From Dermanyssus gallinae (Eukaryota; Arthropoda; Arachnida; Mesostigmata; Dermanyssidae): a DNA stretch of 64,000 nt. This document shows, piece by piece, positions 11,822-21,721 of the stretch (its first letter is position 1; each line of letters opens with the position of its first letter). The notes beneath the pieces were generated by a model. The model searched no databases and was not told the origin of the DNA. It worked only from the letters and a program-made list of their open reading frames with translations. The position numbers were made by a program, and so were the translations under genes. Where the stretch lies: assembly GCA_003439945.1 (NCBI GenBank), contig QVRM01001409.1:2501-66500 (forward strand), written 5' to 3'.

Positions 11822-12030
11822 ACTTGGAAATGCAATCGATTATTATTGATGAGAATATTTGTATTGCATTTCTAAGAATTGATATTTTTGGTGGTTTTCA
11901 TCTTGTGTTTGCGGAACATATTTGTTCCGATTTCTTATTCGGTTGAATACGGCTCGGCCTTCATTGTCTCTCTGTTGCCGGCAAATTCTTTGTGCTGCGA
12001 CAACGAAGCACCTGGTTGTTTACTGGGTCT

Positions 12031-12219
12031 AGTGTAAAGTTTTCGGGCTGAGCCTCAGCCAAGATTTAACGTCCACAGAACTGTTTTTCAAATTGCCTCA
12101 TAGACGGACCCCCATAAATACAAATGTTAGGCAACGGTGGGGCTCGAACCCGCGCACCTATCTAGTGTCTCCTCCTGTTGCGAGGCGCAGACTTTAGCCA
12201 CCACGCCACCGGGCTCGAC
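12031..12219 (-). mobile_element. tRNA-derived SINE (SINE-A), copy 2
   Basis: In the minus-strand sense it begins GTCGAGCCCGGTGGCGTGG (A box GGTGGCGTGGTGG), continues to the B box GGTTCGAGCCC, and ends with a hairpin-forming 3' part, GGCTGAGGCTCAGCC, then CGAAAA. It is flanked by a perfect 13-bp duplication, GTTTACTGGGTCT, at 12018-12030 and 12220-12232. Apart from substitutions and a few small indels it is colinear with the copy at 23932-24110. It interrupts the integrase tail region of the Ty3/gypsy element, so it is the younger insertion. Confidence 0.93.
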
Positions 12220-12234
12220 GTTTACTGGGTCTGC

Positions 12235-12670
12235 GCGGTGGAGACTGTGGCCGTGTAATGGGCTGTTGCTGGCCAGATGACATACTCTGCACCGAACGCG
12301 TTGACACATCGATAGCATTGTCTATTGACAGTGAGGCCGTGGTTGACTCCCCTGTCAGAGCGACATTGTCATGCCGTGCGCCACTCTGAAAACGAATCTG
12401 TTAATCTGTCAATACGAAGAATTGTTAGTTTTCCTCTCGTCGGGTTTTCCCGGATCGGAAGCTTTCATTCAATTTCGTCGGTTTCTCGTCAGTTCGCCGC
12501 CACTTTGTGTGCGAACGATATGTGCGCAGTTTTGTTTCAATGATGCAGCGGCCAAAAATCCACTCGTGGCTAAAGTCAGTTGGCTGTATCTAACCCATTG
12601 TCCGGGATGTATTGGTGGTAGTTGCTTGGTTCCTTGGTCGTACGCTCTCTGTGCGGCTACTTGTCGGTTT
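12235..12670 (-). pseudogene. Ty3/gypsy integrase C-terminal (GPY/F-type) remnant
   Basis: Minus-strand translation from about 12655 gives AAQRAYDQGTKQLPPIHPGQ, then WVRY, and further on VRTQSGGELTRNRRN. This matches the pattern of the gypsy integrase C-terminus (YDRG...L..GD.VR, then a T..G...RRNR.HL ending). In-frame stops follow. The catalytic core of the integrase and the RNase H are absent between this and the RT fragment at 12.7 kb. Confidence 0.7.
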
Positions 12671-12679
12671 GCAATTATT

Positions 12680-13480
12680 TAGGTGATCTGACGGAGATCA
12701 GCAGTGACCAATTGTTTCTCACTCGCCGGTAGGCAACCGGCAGGCACGCGTCGGAACAGTTTCTCTGCCGGCGATGGAATAGGGACTGCAAGTTATTGTA
12801 GTGGTATTCAATTGCTTCGAGTACTGTGCGTCTTTTACCCCATACAGTTGTCACATCTGCCATTACTGAGACATTTCTTAAACCGTCATAAGCTTGTACT
12901 TAACGTCTCTGATATTCTTCGGGCGGTGATGAGATTCCTTGGAGGACCTGGCAATAGGGGTATCTGCCGATCGGTGTCCAGAATGTTGTGTAGTATCGGC
13001 TCTCTGGACTTAAGATCGTCTAATAAACGCCATCTTGCACGTCGAGCGCCGAAAATACCTTGGCTTTGTTTAGACGGTATAGAGAATCGTTGAGTGCCGG
13101 CATCCGGTATCTTAGTCTTTCGATGACTTCATTTAATGCGTGTGGGCATGCATTAGCCTGCGTTTTCGGCCGGGACGGTTTACCGCCGCGAGATTCGATG
13201 CCCATTCAGTTGGGTGGTTAACCCTATCTATCATTTTTGTTGTTCCAGTTCTTTTATGCGACGCACGGTAGCGTCTGTCAAAGCAAGCCGCTGTACTTGG
13301 CGTCGATGTTGGTTCACATGTATTTTTGCCGGCTGTGGCAATTTACCCAGTTTTTCGAACACGTGTTTGCATTCCTCGAAAGGTGTTTTAAGTTGGTCCT
13401 TGTCCTGCTCGATCATCGTGTTCACGCACTGCACTTCCCTCGACATTTGTATCAAATTGAGCTTCAAGCACATGTTTGCG
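12680..13480 (-). pseudogene. Ty3/gypsy protease-RT linker and reverse transcriptase remnant
   Basis: From 13473 the minus strand reads EECKHVFEKLGKLPQPAKIH, the usual segment before gypsy RT. This is followed in shifted frames by RPKTQANACPHALNEVIERL, RYRMPALNDSLYRLNKAKVF and SALDVQDGVY (13205-13020), which is the RT palm start (the first catalytic aspartate region), then GISSPPEEYQRR at about 12950 and GLRNVSVMADVTTVWGKR, where the second catalytic motif (normally ADD) has lost one Asp. The frame changes several times. Identification as Ty3/gypsy is firm; function is lost. Confidence 0.85.
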
Positions 13481-13519
13481 GAGAGGAGAGTTTTGATTAC
13501 TTTGTCGATTACCTAAAAT

Positions 13520-13992
13520 GTTACTTGTCTTTGTTTGGTGGCTGATGATGCCACAATTTTGACTAAACTTCCCCCTGTCAGGCTTGTTCAAACAAGTCTC
13601 GTTAAAATATCACGTTTCTGTGACATTTAAAGCGTTTTCCAGGAGCGATGCCAGCAATGCGCAGGGATTTTCGCTGATTGCATCAACTACGCCTCCAGTG
13701 ATTTCTGCAACGCCGCTGCTATTAACGAGCGGCCTATGATAATTTTCTATAGCTGACCTAAACAACGCAAGCTGCTTTCGGACAGTTTGTTTGTACGCAT
13801 CGTTTATCAGAGCATGATGTCTGATAGAAAATTATCCAGCGTTCAGCTTCGTCGCCCTCGCAGCGCATGTGGCATCGGTCCGCGATTTGTAATCCTTGCC
13901 TTTTGCGATTAGCGCTTACTTAACACCTGATGTTTGTTGTACCGAAGTTGTCACGAAATATTTCTCTCTGTGGAAACGTAGGTTTCATCGAC
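13520..13992 (-). pseudogene. gag-region remnant of the Ty3/gypsy element
   Basis: Between the PBS and the protease/RT linker the minus strand gives short open stretches (for example LALFRSAIENYHRPLV and ALLASLLENALNVTET) with no zinc knuckle. Position indicates gag. Sequence alone would not identify it. Confidence 0.4.
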
Positions 13993-14010
13993 TTACTGTC
14001 GGCTGCGCCA
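13993..14010 (-). promoter_or_regulatory. primer-binding site (PBS)
   Basis: Directly inside the 5' LTR the minus strand reads TGGCGCAGCCGACAGTAA. A PBS starting TGGCGCAG resembles the tRNA-Ser-type sites that I recall for 17.6/297-like Ty3/gypsy elements. The tRNA identity is from memory and was not checked. Confidence 0.7.
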
Positions 14011-14149
14011 TGTTAACGAGACCGTGGCTGATATACAACTGGCTGTTGAAATTTATTTGAACCGCGTGGGCGGGCTCGAAGCTCGGCTGCCCAGCCAAGT
14101 GTGGTACGTTTCGAAACCGCGCGAAGTCTGGTTTTGATGCGCGCTAACA
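14011..14149 (-). repeat. 5' LTR of the Ty3/gypsy element
   Basis: In the element's sense it starts TGTTAGCGCGC and ends CTCGTTAACA, giving TG...CA termini and a TGTTA/TAACA terminal inverted pair. About 139 bp, which is very short for a Ty3/gypsy LTR. Its partner is 11658-11806. Confidence 0.85.
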
Positions 14150-14154
14150 GCTAG

Positions 14155-15480
14155 CATTTTTGTTAGTTACCTCACTCAGGTCGGCGATCTCGGGAGAGCT
14201 AACATATAACTCTTAAAGGGTTGGACGATTTCGGAAGTTCTATAATAAAGCAGAATGCAGGGCGGGCCTAGAAAGATAAAAAGAACGATAAAATGCAGGC
14301 AACGAAAACCATCACCTGTAATGGTTACCCATCAGAGACAATCCGACTTCTATCACGGGGCAACAACTGAGACGGATAGGTTTTCGGCGAGCCTACGTGG
14401 ACGCGCATCATGGACTGGTACGAACAGGACGAATGGAATATAGTGTCCCGGTATAGTGGATCAGTTTGCGGATGTAGTATTTAACTACTATTTGGAGTAG
14501 GTGGAATTCATGTTAGAGTCAAGATTGACCACATGTTAAAGCACCAAAAAGCTACACCGTCTCTTCCACCGGGAAGGAGCCTCTAAGCGAATGGTAAATG
14601 ACAACGATATACAGTTTTTTCAAGAAGTTGGAGTTGCACACATCACTACGGCAAGGTAACAGATTAGTGGAGTGGCTTAATTAAACCCTGGCAGAATGCA
14701 TGGCTGCAGGTAAGCGACTTAAGAGGCGGCAAATCCAGGGTCAACAAATGAAAAACTAGTTAATGCAGCATTCTTTAAGAGAAAAGCGAGAGAATATAGC
14801 ATGACACAAACAGTTATACACAGATTACAGGAAATCCGCTAATTACACCAAACTGCGTATTTCGTTCAAGAGCTAACAAGAAACCACTAAGTGCGAACAG
14901 TTTGGGCCCGCGATATAAATGAATCATTAACGTAAAGCAGAACACATGTAAACTGTAGGGCAACAAAAAATTGCCAGTAAAATATGAGTAGCAGGAAGAC
15001 AGAGAGCCACTAAGTCTTCACTAACCTGTGATCCGATATGATCCAGTTAAGCTACAGAATGCAGCAGGTTAAAAGAAGAAGTCAGTGTTATGACTTTTCC
15101 TACTACAGGTGGAACCAGGAGGGGGAGCATCTGAAGCAAATACTATTAAGCATGACGCCTTCGATTGGTACACTATACAAAATCGGTACACTATACACCC
15201 TGTGTCCATATGCATATTTGTAGGATAGCAGCGTGCGTTAAGCAGCGCGGGCATATACAGCGTCGGTTGGCGACAGTGCCGAAGCAAACTAAGGACATGG
15301 CGCCAGATAGAGGATGCCGCTACCCCAGTAGCGAGGATGCGGGAAGTCACTCAATGCGCGGGCAAATCTGTGACTAAAAAGAAAGCATGCGAGTAAGTAG
15401 TCGTTGGTGCAAGCCAAGGACCTGTGTGTTGCTTGAGCGAGAGAATGGCAAACTCGTAACGGTCGCCGGTCAATCGTGGG
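14155..15480. other. no gene seen
   Basis: About 1.3 kb with only short frames and no recognisable repeat or motif. The base composition is purine-rich on the plus strand around 14260-15000. Confidence 0.5.
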
Positions 15481-16092
15481 GGTGGTGGACACTAGAATAT
15501 TATGCTAGAATGACCGTGAAACGATGCAAACCCTTTTTTGTTGTGACCCCGTTATTCAGACCACCGGTCATGCTCAGGGTGACAATTTTAACTCTCTGCT
15601 TTTTTCTGCCATTCTCAGCGATCTGCCACCAATCGCTCACAGGAAACATCATACGGTCGGCATCATACTATACCCTGGCAATATCTTCACGTTCAGTCGT
15701 AACAAGTTAAAGTTGCAGCGAAACAACCGAAGCCTGGAGTGGTACGGCGAGAACAACAACCATCAGATTAACGCCGAAAGAACTAAGGCCAACAAATTTA
15801 AACCTGAAGGACCTTGCTTGCTCGTTCCGATCGCTTGAGACTCAGTACTGGTGCAGTCGAGTTCAGTAACACTTTTTGTTACCTTGCGTTTAACTTTTCG
15901 ATGAAGAGCACAACCTTCGGACAACACATCGCCGAACGGACGAGGAAAAGTCTAGTCTCGATGTTCACAATTGAAAGGCCCCAACAATTACCTTTGAGCA
16001 CGCTAAAAGCATTTTTCACCTGAAAGTTGCTTCGGTGGTGGCCTACGACATCGAGGTCATATGGGAGCATATCAGTCCATCACAGCTAAATA
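15480..16092 (+). pseudogene. reverse transcriptase fragment, family D-like LINE
   Basis: From 15524 the plus strand reads VIQTTGHAQGDNFNSLLFSA, the RT motif that in the intact 42 kb copy is KGYPQGDNLSPLLF. It then reads VGIILYPGNIFTFSRN, where the catalytic YADD box has become YPGN. Downstream (15814-16023, other frame) come SDRLRLSTGAVEFSNTFCYL and HIAERTRKSLVSM, matching the 42 kb protein segment by segment. The fragment stops at about 16092, directly against the tail of an oppositely oriented LINE. It is inactive: the catalytic Asp pair is lost and the frame is shifted. Confidence 0.85.
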
Positions 16093-16545
16093 AATTTAGA
16101 TAGATAGATAGGCTTTATTATTCTCATGAGTGGTTTACATTTGTAAATAGGTTCACAGCTCCTCAAAGCCATCAAAGGCTAGTATGGAGTGTTTATATTG
16201 TATATTTTCTGTGTTTTTATTTGCATAGTTTTTTATTGTCATTATGAATATATTATTATCGTGTTCGGCTTACATTAGAGTAAGGTACCTAAATAGTATT
16301 GCTTAGCACTTTGTTTGAATATTGTCAGAGAAGAGGTTGCGCGCACATCTGGGGGGAGCTTGTTCCAATATGTGGAACCGAGATTTAATATTGAGAAACG
16401 AGATTGGTTACATGAAGCTGCCGACAAGATGAGAAGTTGTGTGTGTGATCCTCTTGTGTTCATGGTGGATGTCGAATGAGAAAGATTAAGCAGGTTGGGA
16501 TGAAGTCCCATTAAGATTCGTTTGATATTAGTTACTTAATTAGAT
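16093..16545 (-). mobile_element. 5'-truncated LINE 3' end with (TATC)n tail
   Basis: The minus-strand frame 16511-16275 ends with ILNLGSTYWNKLPPDVRATS and then SLTIFKQSAKQYYLGTLL and a stop. The WN.LP..IR...S...FK pattern is the characteristic C-terminus of CR1/L2/Daphne-type ORF2 proteins. A 3' UTR of about 170 bp follows and ends AATAAAGCC and (TATC)3-4 at 16098-16115. About 420 bp remain of an element that would be several kb. The tail abuts the plus-strand RT fragment to its left. Confidence 0.75.
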
Positions 16546-16653
16546 AAAGTAAAGCCCACGTTTTTTAGCAATTGGGTTGTCACGGAACGCGAAAAACCGG
16601 CTAGTTTACCTCATGAGTTCTACTCAACCGCTCTATCTCTCATAAGCTAGTTA

Positions 16654-16682
16654 CAGGTAGTTCAACAAGTTCTTAAAATGAA
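16654..16682 (+). repeat. mariner terminal inverted repeat (transposase 3' side)
   Basis: Starts CAGGTAGTTCAACAAG and ends TTAAAATGAA. Differs from the other TIR at two positions (10 and 15 from the end). Confidence 0.95.
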
Positions 16683-16719
16683 AACCCAGAATTTCCCAAA
16701 TCTTGTTTTTAATTTTTTC

Positions 16720-17885
16720 TTACTCGATATATTCCCCGAGAAGCTCAATACACTTTTCCCACCCAGATTTCAGAGCATTTATACCTCTTGAGTAGAATTC
16801 CGCGTATTTAGACTGAAAATATGCATTGACAGCAGCCTTAGCCTCTTCATTGCTGCAAAAATGCTTTCCACCGAGGCTATTCTTCAAATGTCCGAAGAGG
16901 AAATAATCAGAGGGGGCCAGGTCTGGAGAATCGGAAGGTTGTTTAATAAGTTCGAACCTCACTTGGGCCAGTTTTGCTGATGCTTGCCGCGACTTTTGTG
17001 CAGGAGCATTGTCCTGATGAAACAGGACAACCTTCTTCTGCAAAGCGGGCCGTTTCACGATGAGTTCTTGCTTCAGGCAGTCCAACAGTCTTGCATAATA
17101 TTCTCCCATGATCGTTTTACCGCTCTCAAGGTAGTCGACCAGAATTATTCCACGTTGGTCCCAAAAAACCATAGCCATCATCTTTCCGGCCGATGCCGTT
17201 GTCCGCACCCTGTTCGGAAGTCCTTCACCAGGTGCACACCAGTGGCGAGATGCATCTTTGGTCTCGGGAGTGTAGTGATGGACCCAGCTTTCATCGACGG
17301 TCACGAATCTGCGCCAAAAATCCGAAGGATTTTTCTACATCTTGGCAAAATTTCGCTGTGAAGTGGAAACACGCGCGTCTTTTTGGCCTTCGTTGAGCAA
17401 ATGCGGCACCCATTTTGCCCTGAGCTTTTTCATCTTCAAGTTTTCGTGCAGGATGAAATTGCACACTACCCAAACTGATCTCCAAGGTCTCCGCTAACTC
17501 TTCAATGTTCACTCGCTTATCTGCGGCAACGATTTTCCGCACCTTTTCCACGTTTTTCTCATCAGTTGCCGTTTTTGAGCGTCCTGAACGAAGTTCATCC
17601 TCGGTGCTCCTGCGACCTCTTTTTAACTAATTAATCCAGTTGGAAACAGTGGCAAATAATGCGCAGAGTCACCGTACACCTCGTCTAGCTCAGTTTTCAC
17701 TTGGGTCGCATTCCAACCTTTGAAATAAAAATGCTTGATAACCACTCGAAACATTTTTTTCTCAATTTTTCAAAATCACGCCGATACGTTACACGGGAAA
17801 AGCAATCAAACGAACGAACGAACAAATCGCAACGGCCAATCACCATCAAATTATGAGTGAGCAATCGAAAAGTTGCCGTTTCCAA
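16720..17885 (-). pseudogene. mariner transposase, frameshifted
   Basis: Three minus-strand frames together cover the protein. At 17885-17697 is the N-terminal helix-turn-helix start (FEKLRKKCFEWLSSIFISKV). At 17551-17291 is the second HTH (IEELAETLEISLGSVQ). At 17304-16720 is the catalytic domain. Catalytic acidic residues are visible: D in TVDESWVHH, D in HQDNAPAQ, and D in SPDLAPSDYFLF, with 34 residues between the second and third, so the triad is DD34D as in mariners. The conserved Tyr of YSPDLAP is Asp here (SDSPDLAP). The element cannot make transposase because the frames are disjoined. It could still be mobilised in trans if its TIRs are recognised. Confidence 0.95.
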
Positions 17886-17924
17886 TAGCGGTGAAAGCGC
17901 GCCAAAATTCGAACTCTTAAAAAG

Positions 17925-17953
17925 TTCATTTTAAGAACCTGTTAAACTACCTG
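17925..17953 (-). repeat. mariner terminal inverted repeat (transposase 5' side)
   Basis: Reads on the minus strand CAGGTAGTTTAACAGG... and ends TTAAAATGAA. Followed by TA on the plus strand. Confidence 0.95.
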
Positions 17954-19084
17954 TACTAGATTCAGTTTCCCGGGAACCCCTGCCCTTTTATAGTTCCGAG
18001 AAGACTTCAGAAAAGTTCGAGCAGTTCCAGAAAGCTTCTTCAAATCGCCAGCAATGGTCACGCAGAATTCACAACGCTTGTGACCCGGTATTCATTTCAC
18101 GGGTTCCACCACAAACTCTGCCACCGAAGAGACTTCCACGATCCTGATGTCGGCTTTGTCTGCCGTTTATACAACCAGCCGTGCCCTAAATACCATCTCG
18201 ATACCTGTCAGAGAGCTATTTATTTTACGCAGTTAGCTCGATGCTATTTTATTACCTAAAATTATGTGTTTTATTACAAGCATCTATATATAGACTCACA
18301 ATCAACAAGAAGTTCGTGCCACCTCCCCATCTCCTAACCGATCAGAGACTAATGATTTTATTTTAAGTTCCACACAAAATAACAATGCTGCTTTTAATAG
18401 TAGTTTTAACCCCCCTAGTACTTCATGCGTCTCCCAGCCAAATTATAGACGTCAATCTGGTACTTGCTTTAAGGCTTTTAATTCTAAATCAGGTCTTAAT
18501 TTACACCGTCGTCATGCCCACCCGGACGAATAAAATGAGAACATTTTACCCCCCCCCCCTCTAAGAAGGCCAGATGGAACCCACAAGACCGTGGACTTCT
18601 AGCAACATTAGAAGCAGATTTTATATTAGATAATGATAACGAAACACCTAGAGAAATTAACAATGCGCATAAGGATCTGGTAGACAACCTCCGTAAAAAG
18701 AGCTCCTACCTGGATTCCAACCCTGACGGATCTGAGCTTCCTGGGCCTAGTCGGCCTCGATACTCTGAATCAGATGGCCCCTATAACCCCTCCTAAAAAT
18801 ATATAATTATATCCAAAATACAAGCCCTTACAAACACATTTCCCAAACGCAACATAATTTCAACAGACCTTACTCATCTGTCAAATATAATTTGCTCAGG
18901 TGAGGACCACACTATCGCCTTAAACGACTTTCTGAACAAACATTTTACACACACAGTCCGACGTCGTGCCTTTAGAGAAACACCTTTCACTGAAGCACGG
19001 GTATCTTAAAGGCAATAGCGACGTCAAGACTACGCAACCACTCAAAAACTTTTTAGCCAAAACCGATCCAAATGCGCTCATGAG

Positions 19085-20000
19085 GTGCTGGACGGCAAAC
19101 ACACCATACGCAACATGCAGGCCACCGAAGTTGTAGAACACTGGGCCAACACGATGACACAACCACCCTCTGAACCACTCCCTTGCCCTATATACACTCC
19201 CAACTCTGATCTCTTCGAGGTTTCTCTCCCTATCTCCCTAAAGGGAACCCACGTAGCTCTTCGCGTACCTTTTAAAGCACTAGGCTTGAACGGGATTTGT
19301 CTTTCGTCCCTGCGTAAGCTTCCGTTATATGTTGTCTTCTTAACATGCTATTCATTAGCGATATTGCCACAGCCCATGAAACTGTTCGCTTAGCGCTCAT
19401 CCCTGAAATTAACAATGCCACATCCCCAAGCGATCTGCGACCCCTATCTATAAGCTCATACTTACAACGAACGCTTAACAAAATTCTCTCTACACGCCTC
19501 CAGAACTCTACTAAGCTTCTCCCGATACAGCGAGCGTTTCTCTCCTATAATGGTACCTTCGAGAATCTTGCGGATCTTCTGGATGGCATCCTTAACGATG
19601 CCAGGTCTGCAGGACGTAAGCTTAGACTCGCCTCAATCGACCTCCGTAAGGCGTTCGACATGATGAGTCATGACTCCGTCCTGTGGTCACTCCGGACTCG
19701 CGGATACCCGGAGGAGAAAATAAAGGTTTTATTAATATCGTACCAGAATTTAACGTTGGAGAGCGGCAGTTGCCAGCTAAAGGTATGAGCGAGCGATGAA
19801 GATATCTGGGAGTCGACTTTGACAGTAATGGCAGAGCTGACTTCACCAAGGATATACTCCTTAATTTACTTAACAGACTCACGATAGCTCCCCTTAAACC
19901 CCACCAAAGACTCATATTTTTGAAAGACTCTCTCATTCCCCGTCTCCTATATAAACTGGTCTCCGGTCCCAGACCATCTCACGCACTCCTTAGCGACCTA
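19085..20000 (+). pseudogene. reverse transcriptase region of the R2-like element
   Basis: The frame at 19085-19270 leads into ISLKGTHVALRVPFKALGLN (R2-type motif 0/1 region), and a second frame at 19345-19788 gives LRPLSISSYLQRTLNKILST, IQRAFLSYNGTFENLADLLD and LASIDLRKAFDMMSHDSVLW. The last holds the first catalytic Asp (LASID, position A). The catalytic ADD box that should follow is missing: after 19788 the sequence jumps to LGVDFDSNGRADFT at about 19805, so the palm is internally deleted. Confidence 0.85.
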
Positions 20001-20178
20001 AATACAGAGATCAGAAAGGTTGTTAAATGAAATGGCTTAAGCTCAAAAACTCGGTGACGAACGCCTACCTGTACACGCACACAGCACACGGCGGTCTGGA
20101 CATCCCCTGCCTCCAAATATTTATCCCCGGACTCTGCCTCTCCCGTCTGACAGCACTACAACACTTCACGCACAATGG

Positions 20179-20988
20179 ATGCTAACCACCGAGCACTTCA
20201 AAAAAGACCTTGCGAAAACAAGACTTCTTTGCGAGCGCTTGGGAACCTCCAATGAGACCGCTACACAAGAAACCGATTACTGGTCTCAACAACTGAACAA
20301 CACGTTTGATGGGGCACATTTTAAAAAAGCACACGAAACGTCATTTGTACACTACTGGATTAAGGGTATGCCCTACCGATCTGGTAAGGAGTATTTAAAC
20401 CTACTAAGCTCAGGATCAACGCACTACCAACGCGTGCCAGATTGGCCAGGGGACGCCCGGGCTACAACAAACGTTGTAGGCACGGGTGTCATGCGCCTGA
20501 GACGTTGGCTCATGTCGCTCAGGCGTGCGATACAACACACAAACAAACTATAAAGAGACATGACGACGTCTGTGAGGGGTCATGAGGTAGTTCGTGAGCG
20601 AGTATTCCGTCGACCGGGCGCACCGGGTCTAAAGCCCGACCTCGTAATAACAACACCTACCGAGGTCTGGGTTTTAGATGCCGAGGTTTGCGGCCCGGAC
20701 AGGGACCTGGCAACAGCGCGGCAGAACAAGATTACTAAATATGACGTCGAGTTCCTACGAGCGGTGCTCCCTGACCCGCAAAAACCTCGCAGAGTCGGAT
20801 CCATCACTATCTCTATGAGTGGTGTATGGGACTCCGAATCTGCGAGTACGCTCTTGAGGCTCGACGTCACGAAGAGGAATCTTAAAGATCTTACCGTCTT
20901 AACGTTGCAAGAAACCTTGAGGATATACTGCTCGCACCGGGTCCATAAGAGCGGGGATCAACCATCAAGCAAGAACAGGGACAGCTAA
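20179..20988 (+). pseudogene. thumb, CCHC knuckle and RLE endonuclease of the R2-like element
   Basis: The frame at 20179-20553 holds the linker (WSQQLNNTFDGAHF, HYWIKGMPYRSGKEYLNLLS). A shifted frame at 20475-20528 encodes CRHGCHAPETLAHVAQAC, a CX3CX7HX4C knuckle as in R2. The frame at 20560-20988 carries the endonuclease: KPDLVITTP, then EVWVLDAEV, then NKITKYD, the (K)PD...D...K arrangement of the R2 restriction-like endonuclease, and SMSGVWDSESASTLLRL after it. Motifs are well preserved, but the reading frame breaks twice. Confidence 0.88.
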
Positions 20989-21135
20989 TTCTTAACCTCA
21001 CGTGACACCTTTTCACCACTATTTTTATTAAGGCGAGCACTGCCGAGTGTGCAAACGTATTATAAATTATTAATAAATCATCACAATATTTTCTATATAT
21101 ATATATTTATATATGGTGCAATAAATGATGATGCA

Positions 21136-21164
21136 GTCCCTCATCGACCTTGACGATGAGGGAC
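21136..21164. repeat. perfect 11-bp hairpin
   Basis: GTCCCTCATCG, a 7-bp loop, then CGATGAGGGAC. Lies just downstream of the R2-like 3' end and its (AT)n tail. Confidence 0.85.
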
Positions 21165-21721
21165 GCAGAGATGCGAGAGTCTGCAAAACATCAAGAGCTC
21201 TCTCTGTATACGCTCAAATAGAATGAGCACTTGGTGACCCCTAGTGCTCTTAAAGTGAAGAGCAGTGCTGTCTGTGCGCTGTTTAAGGAGGGCAGCGGTA
21301 TTTTAGCGAGTATTTCGTAGACCGTTGCGGTCCGGTCTTTAGAAGAGTGGAGTCCTACTGTCGTTTCAACGAAGCGAGCCACTGTGCTAAAAACACGGGG
21401 TCGTGGCACCTACAGCGGCATCAAAAGCAACTAGTTTGTTAGTGGTGTTGCGTATCTAAGTGCTAGAAGAGCCTACTGACTAGTAGTTGTTGGGAGGCTA
21501 TACGGATTTAGTAGCTTGATGCATAAAGCGTCGTCTAGAAAGCTAGTGCTCGAGTTATGGTTGTCCTCTACCGAAGTGTCGCCGGTTTGAATTCCGTTGT
21601 TAATTGAATCTTCGTGAGCGATGCTGATTGACAATAGATGATAGCACCCATCTTTGCCAAAAGGACTATTGCCAGCGCCCTAAATATCTCAACATGTCCT
21701 GCTCTTGGCGCATCGCAAGAT

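Larger units (their letters stand above)
11658..14149 (-). mobile_element. Ty3/gypsy LTR retrotransposon, internally deleted
   Basis: A complete pair of ends is visible: direct-repeat LTRs (11658-11806 and 14011-14149), a primer-binding site next to the right LTR, a polypurine tract next to the left LTR, and flanking GCTGG (11653-11657) and GCTAG (14150-14154), a 5-bp target duplication with one mismatch. The element reads on the minus strand: gag remnant, protease/RT junction, reverse transcriptase, then a jump to the integrase C-terminus. Most of the RT-to-integrase region is missing, so at 2.5 kb it is about half the usual Ty3/gypsy length or less. A SINE sits inside it at 12031-12219. All reading frames are broken. 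Confidence 0.85.
16654..17953 (-). mobile_element. mariner element, 1300 bp, full-length but defective
   Basis: Terminal inverted repeats of 29 bp (16654-16682 and 17925-17953) match at 27 positions. They are flanked by TA dinucleotides (16652-16653 and 17954-17955), the mariner target duplication. The length is that of a complete mariner. The transposase is on the minus strand and broken by frameshifts. Flanks show no other element at the boundaries. Confidence 0.96.
18361..21092 (+). mobile_element. R2-like (RLE-type) non-LTR retrotransposon, decayed
   Basis: In plus-strand order: remnant of an N-terminal C2H2 finger (GLNLHRRHAHPDE at about 18491-18530), an N-terminal RT lead-in with VLDGKHTIRNMQATEV (19087 on), the RT domain, a CCHC knuckle and a restriction-like endonuclease. 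This is the layout of the R2 superclade with a single ORF. The 3' UTR is about 100 bp with AATAAATC and then an (AT)n stretch at 21093-21113. Multiple frameshifts and stops are present. The flanks show no rDNA, so this copy is outside the classical R2 target. Confidence 0.85.
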
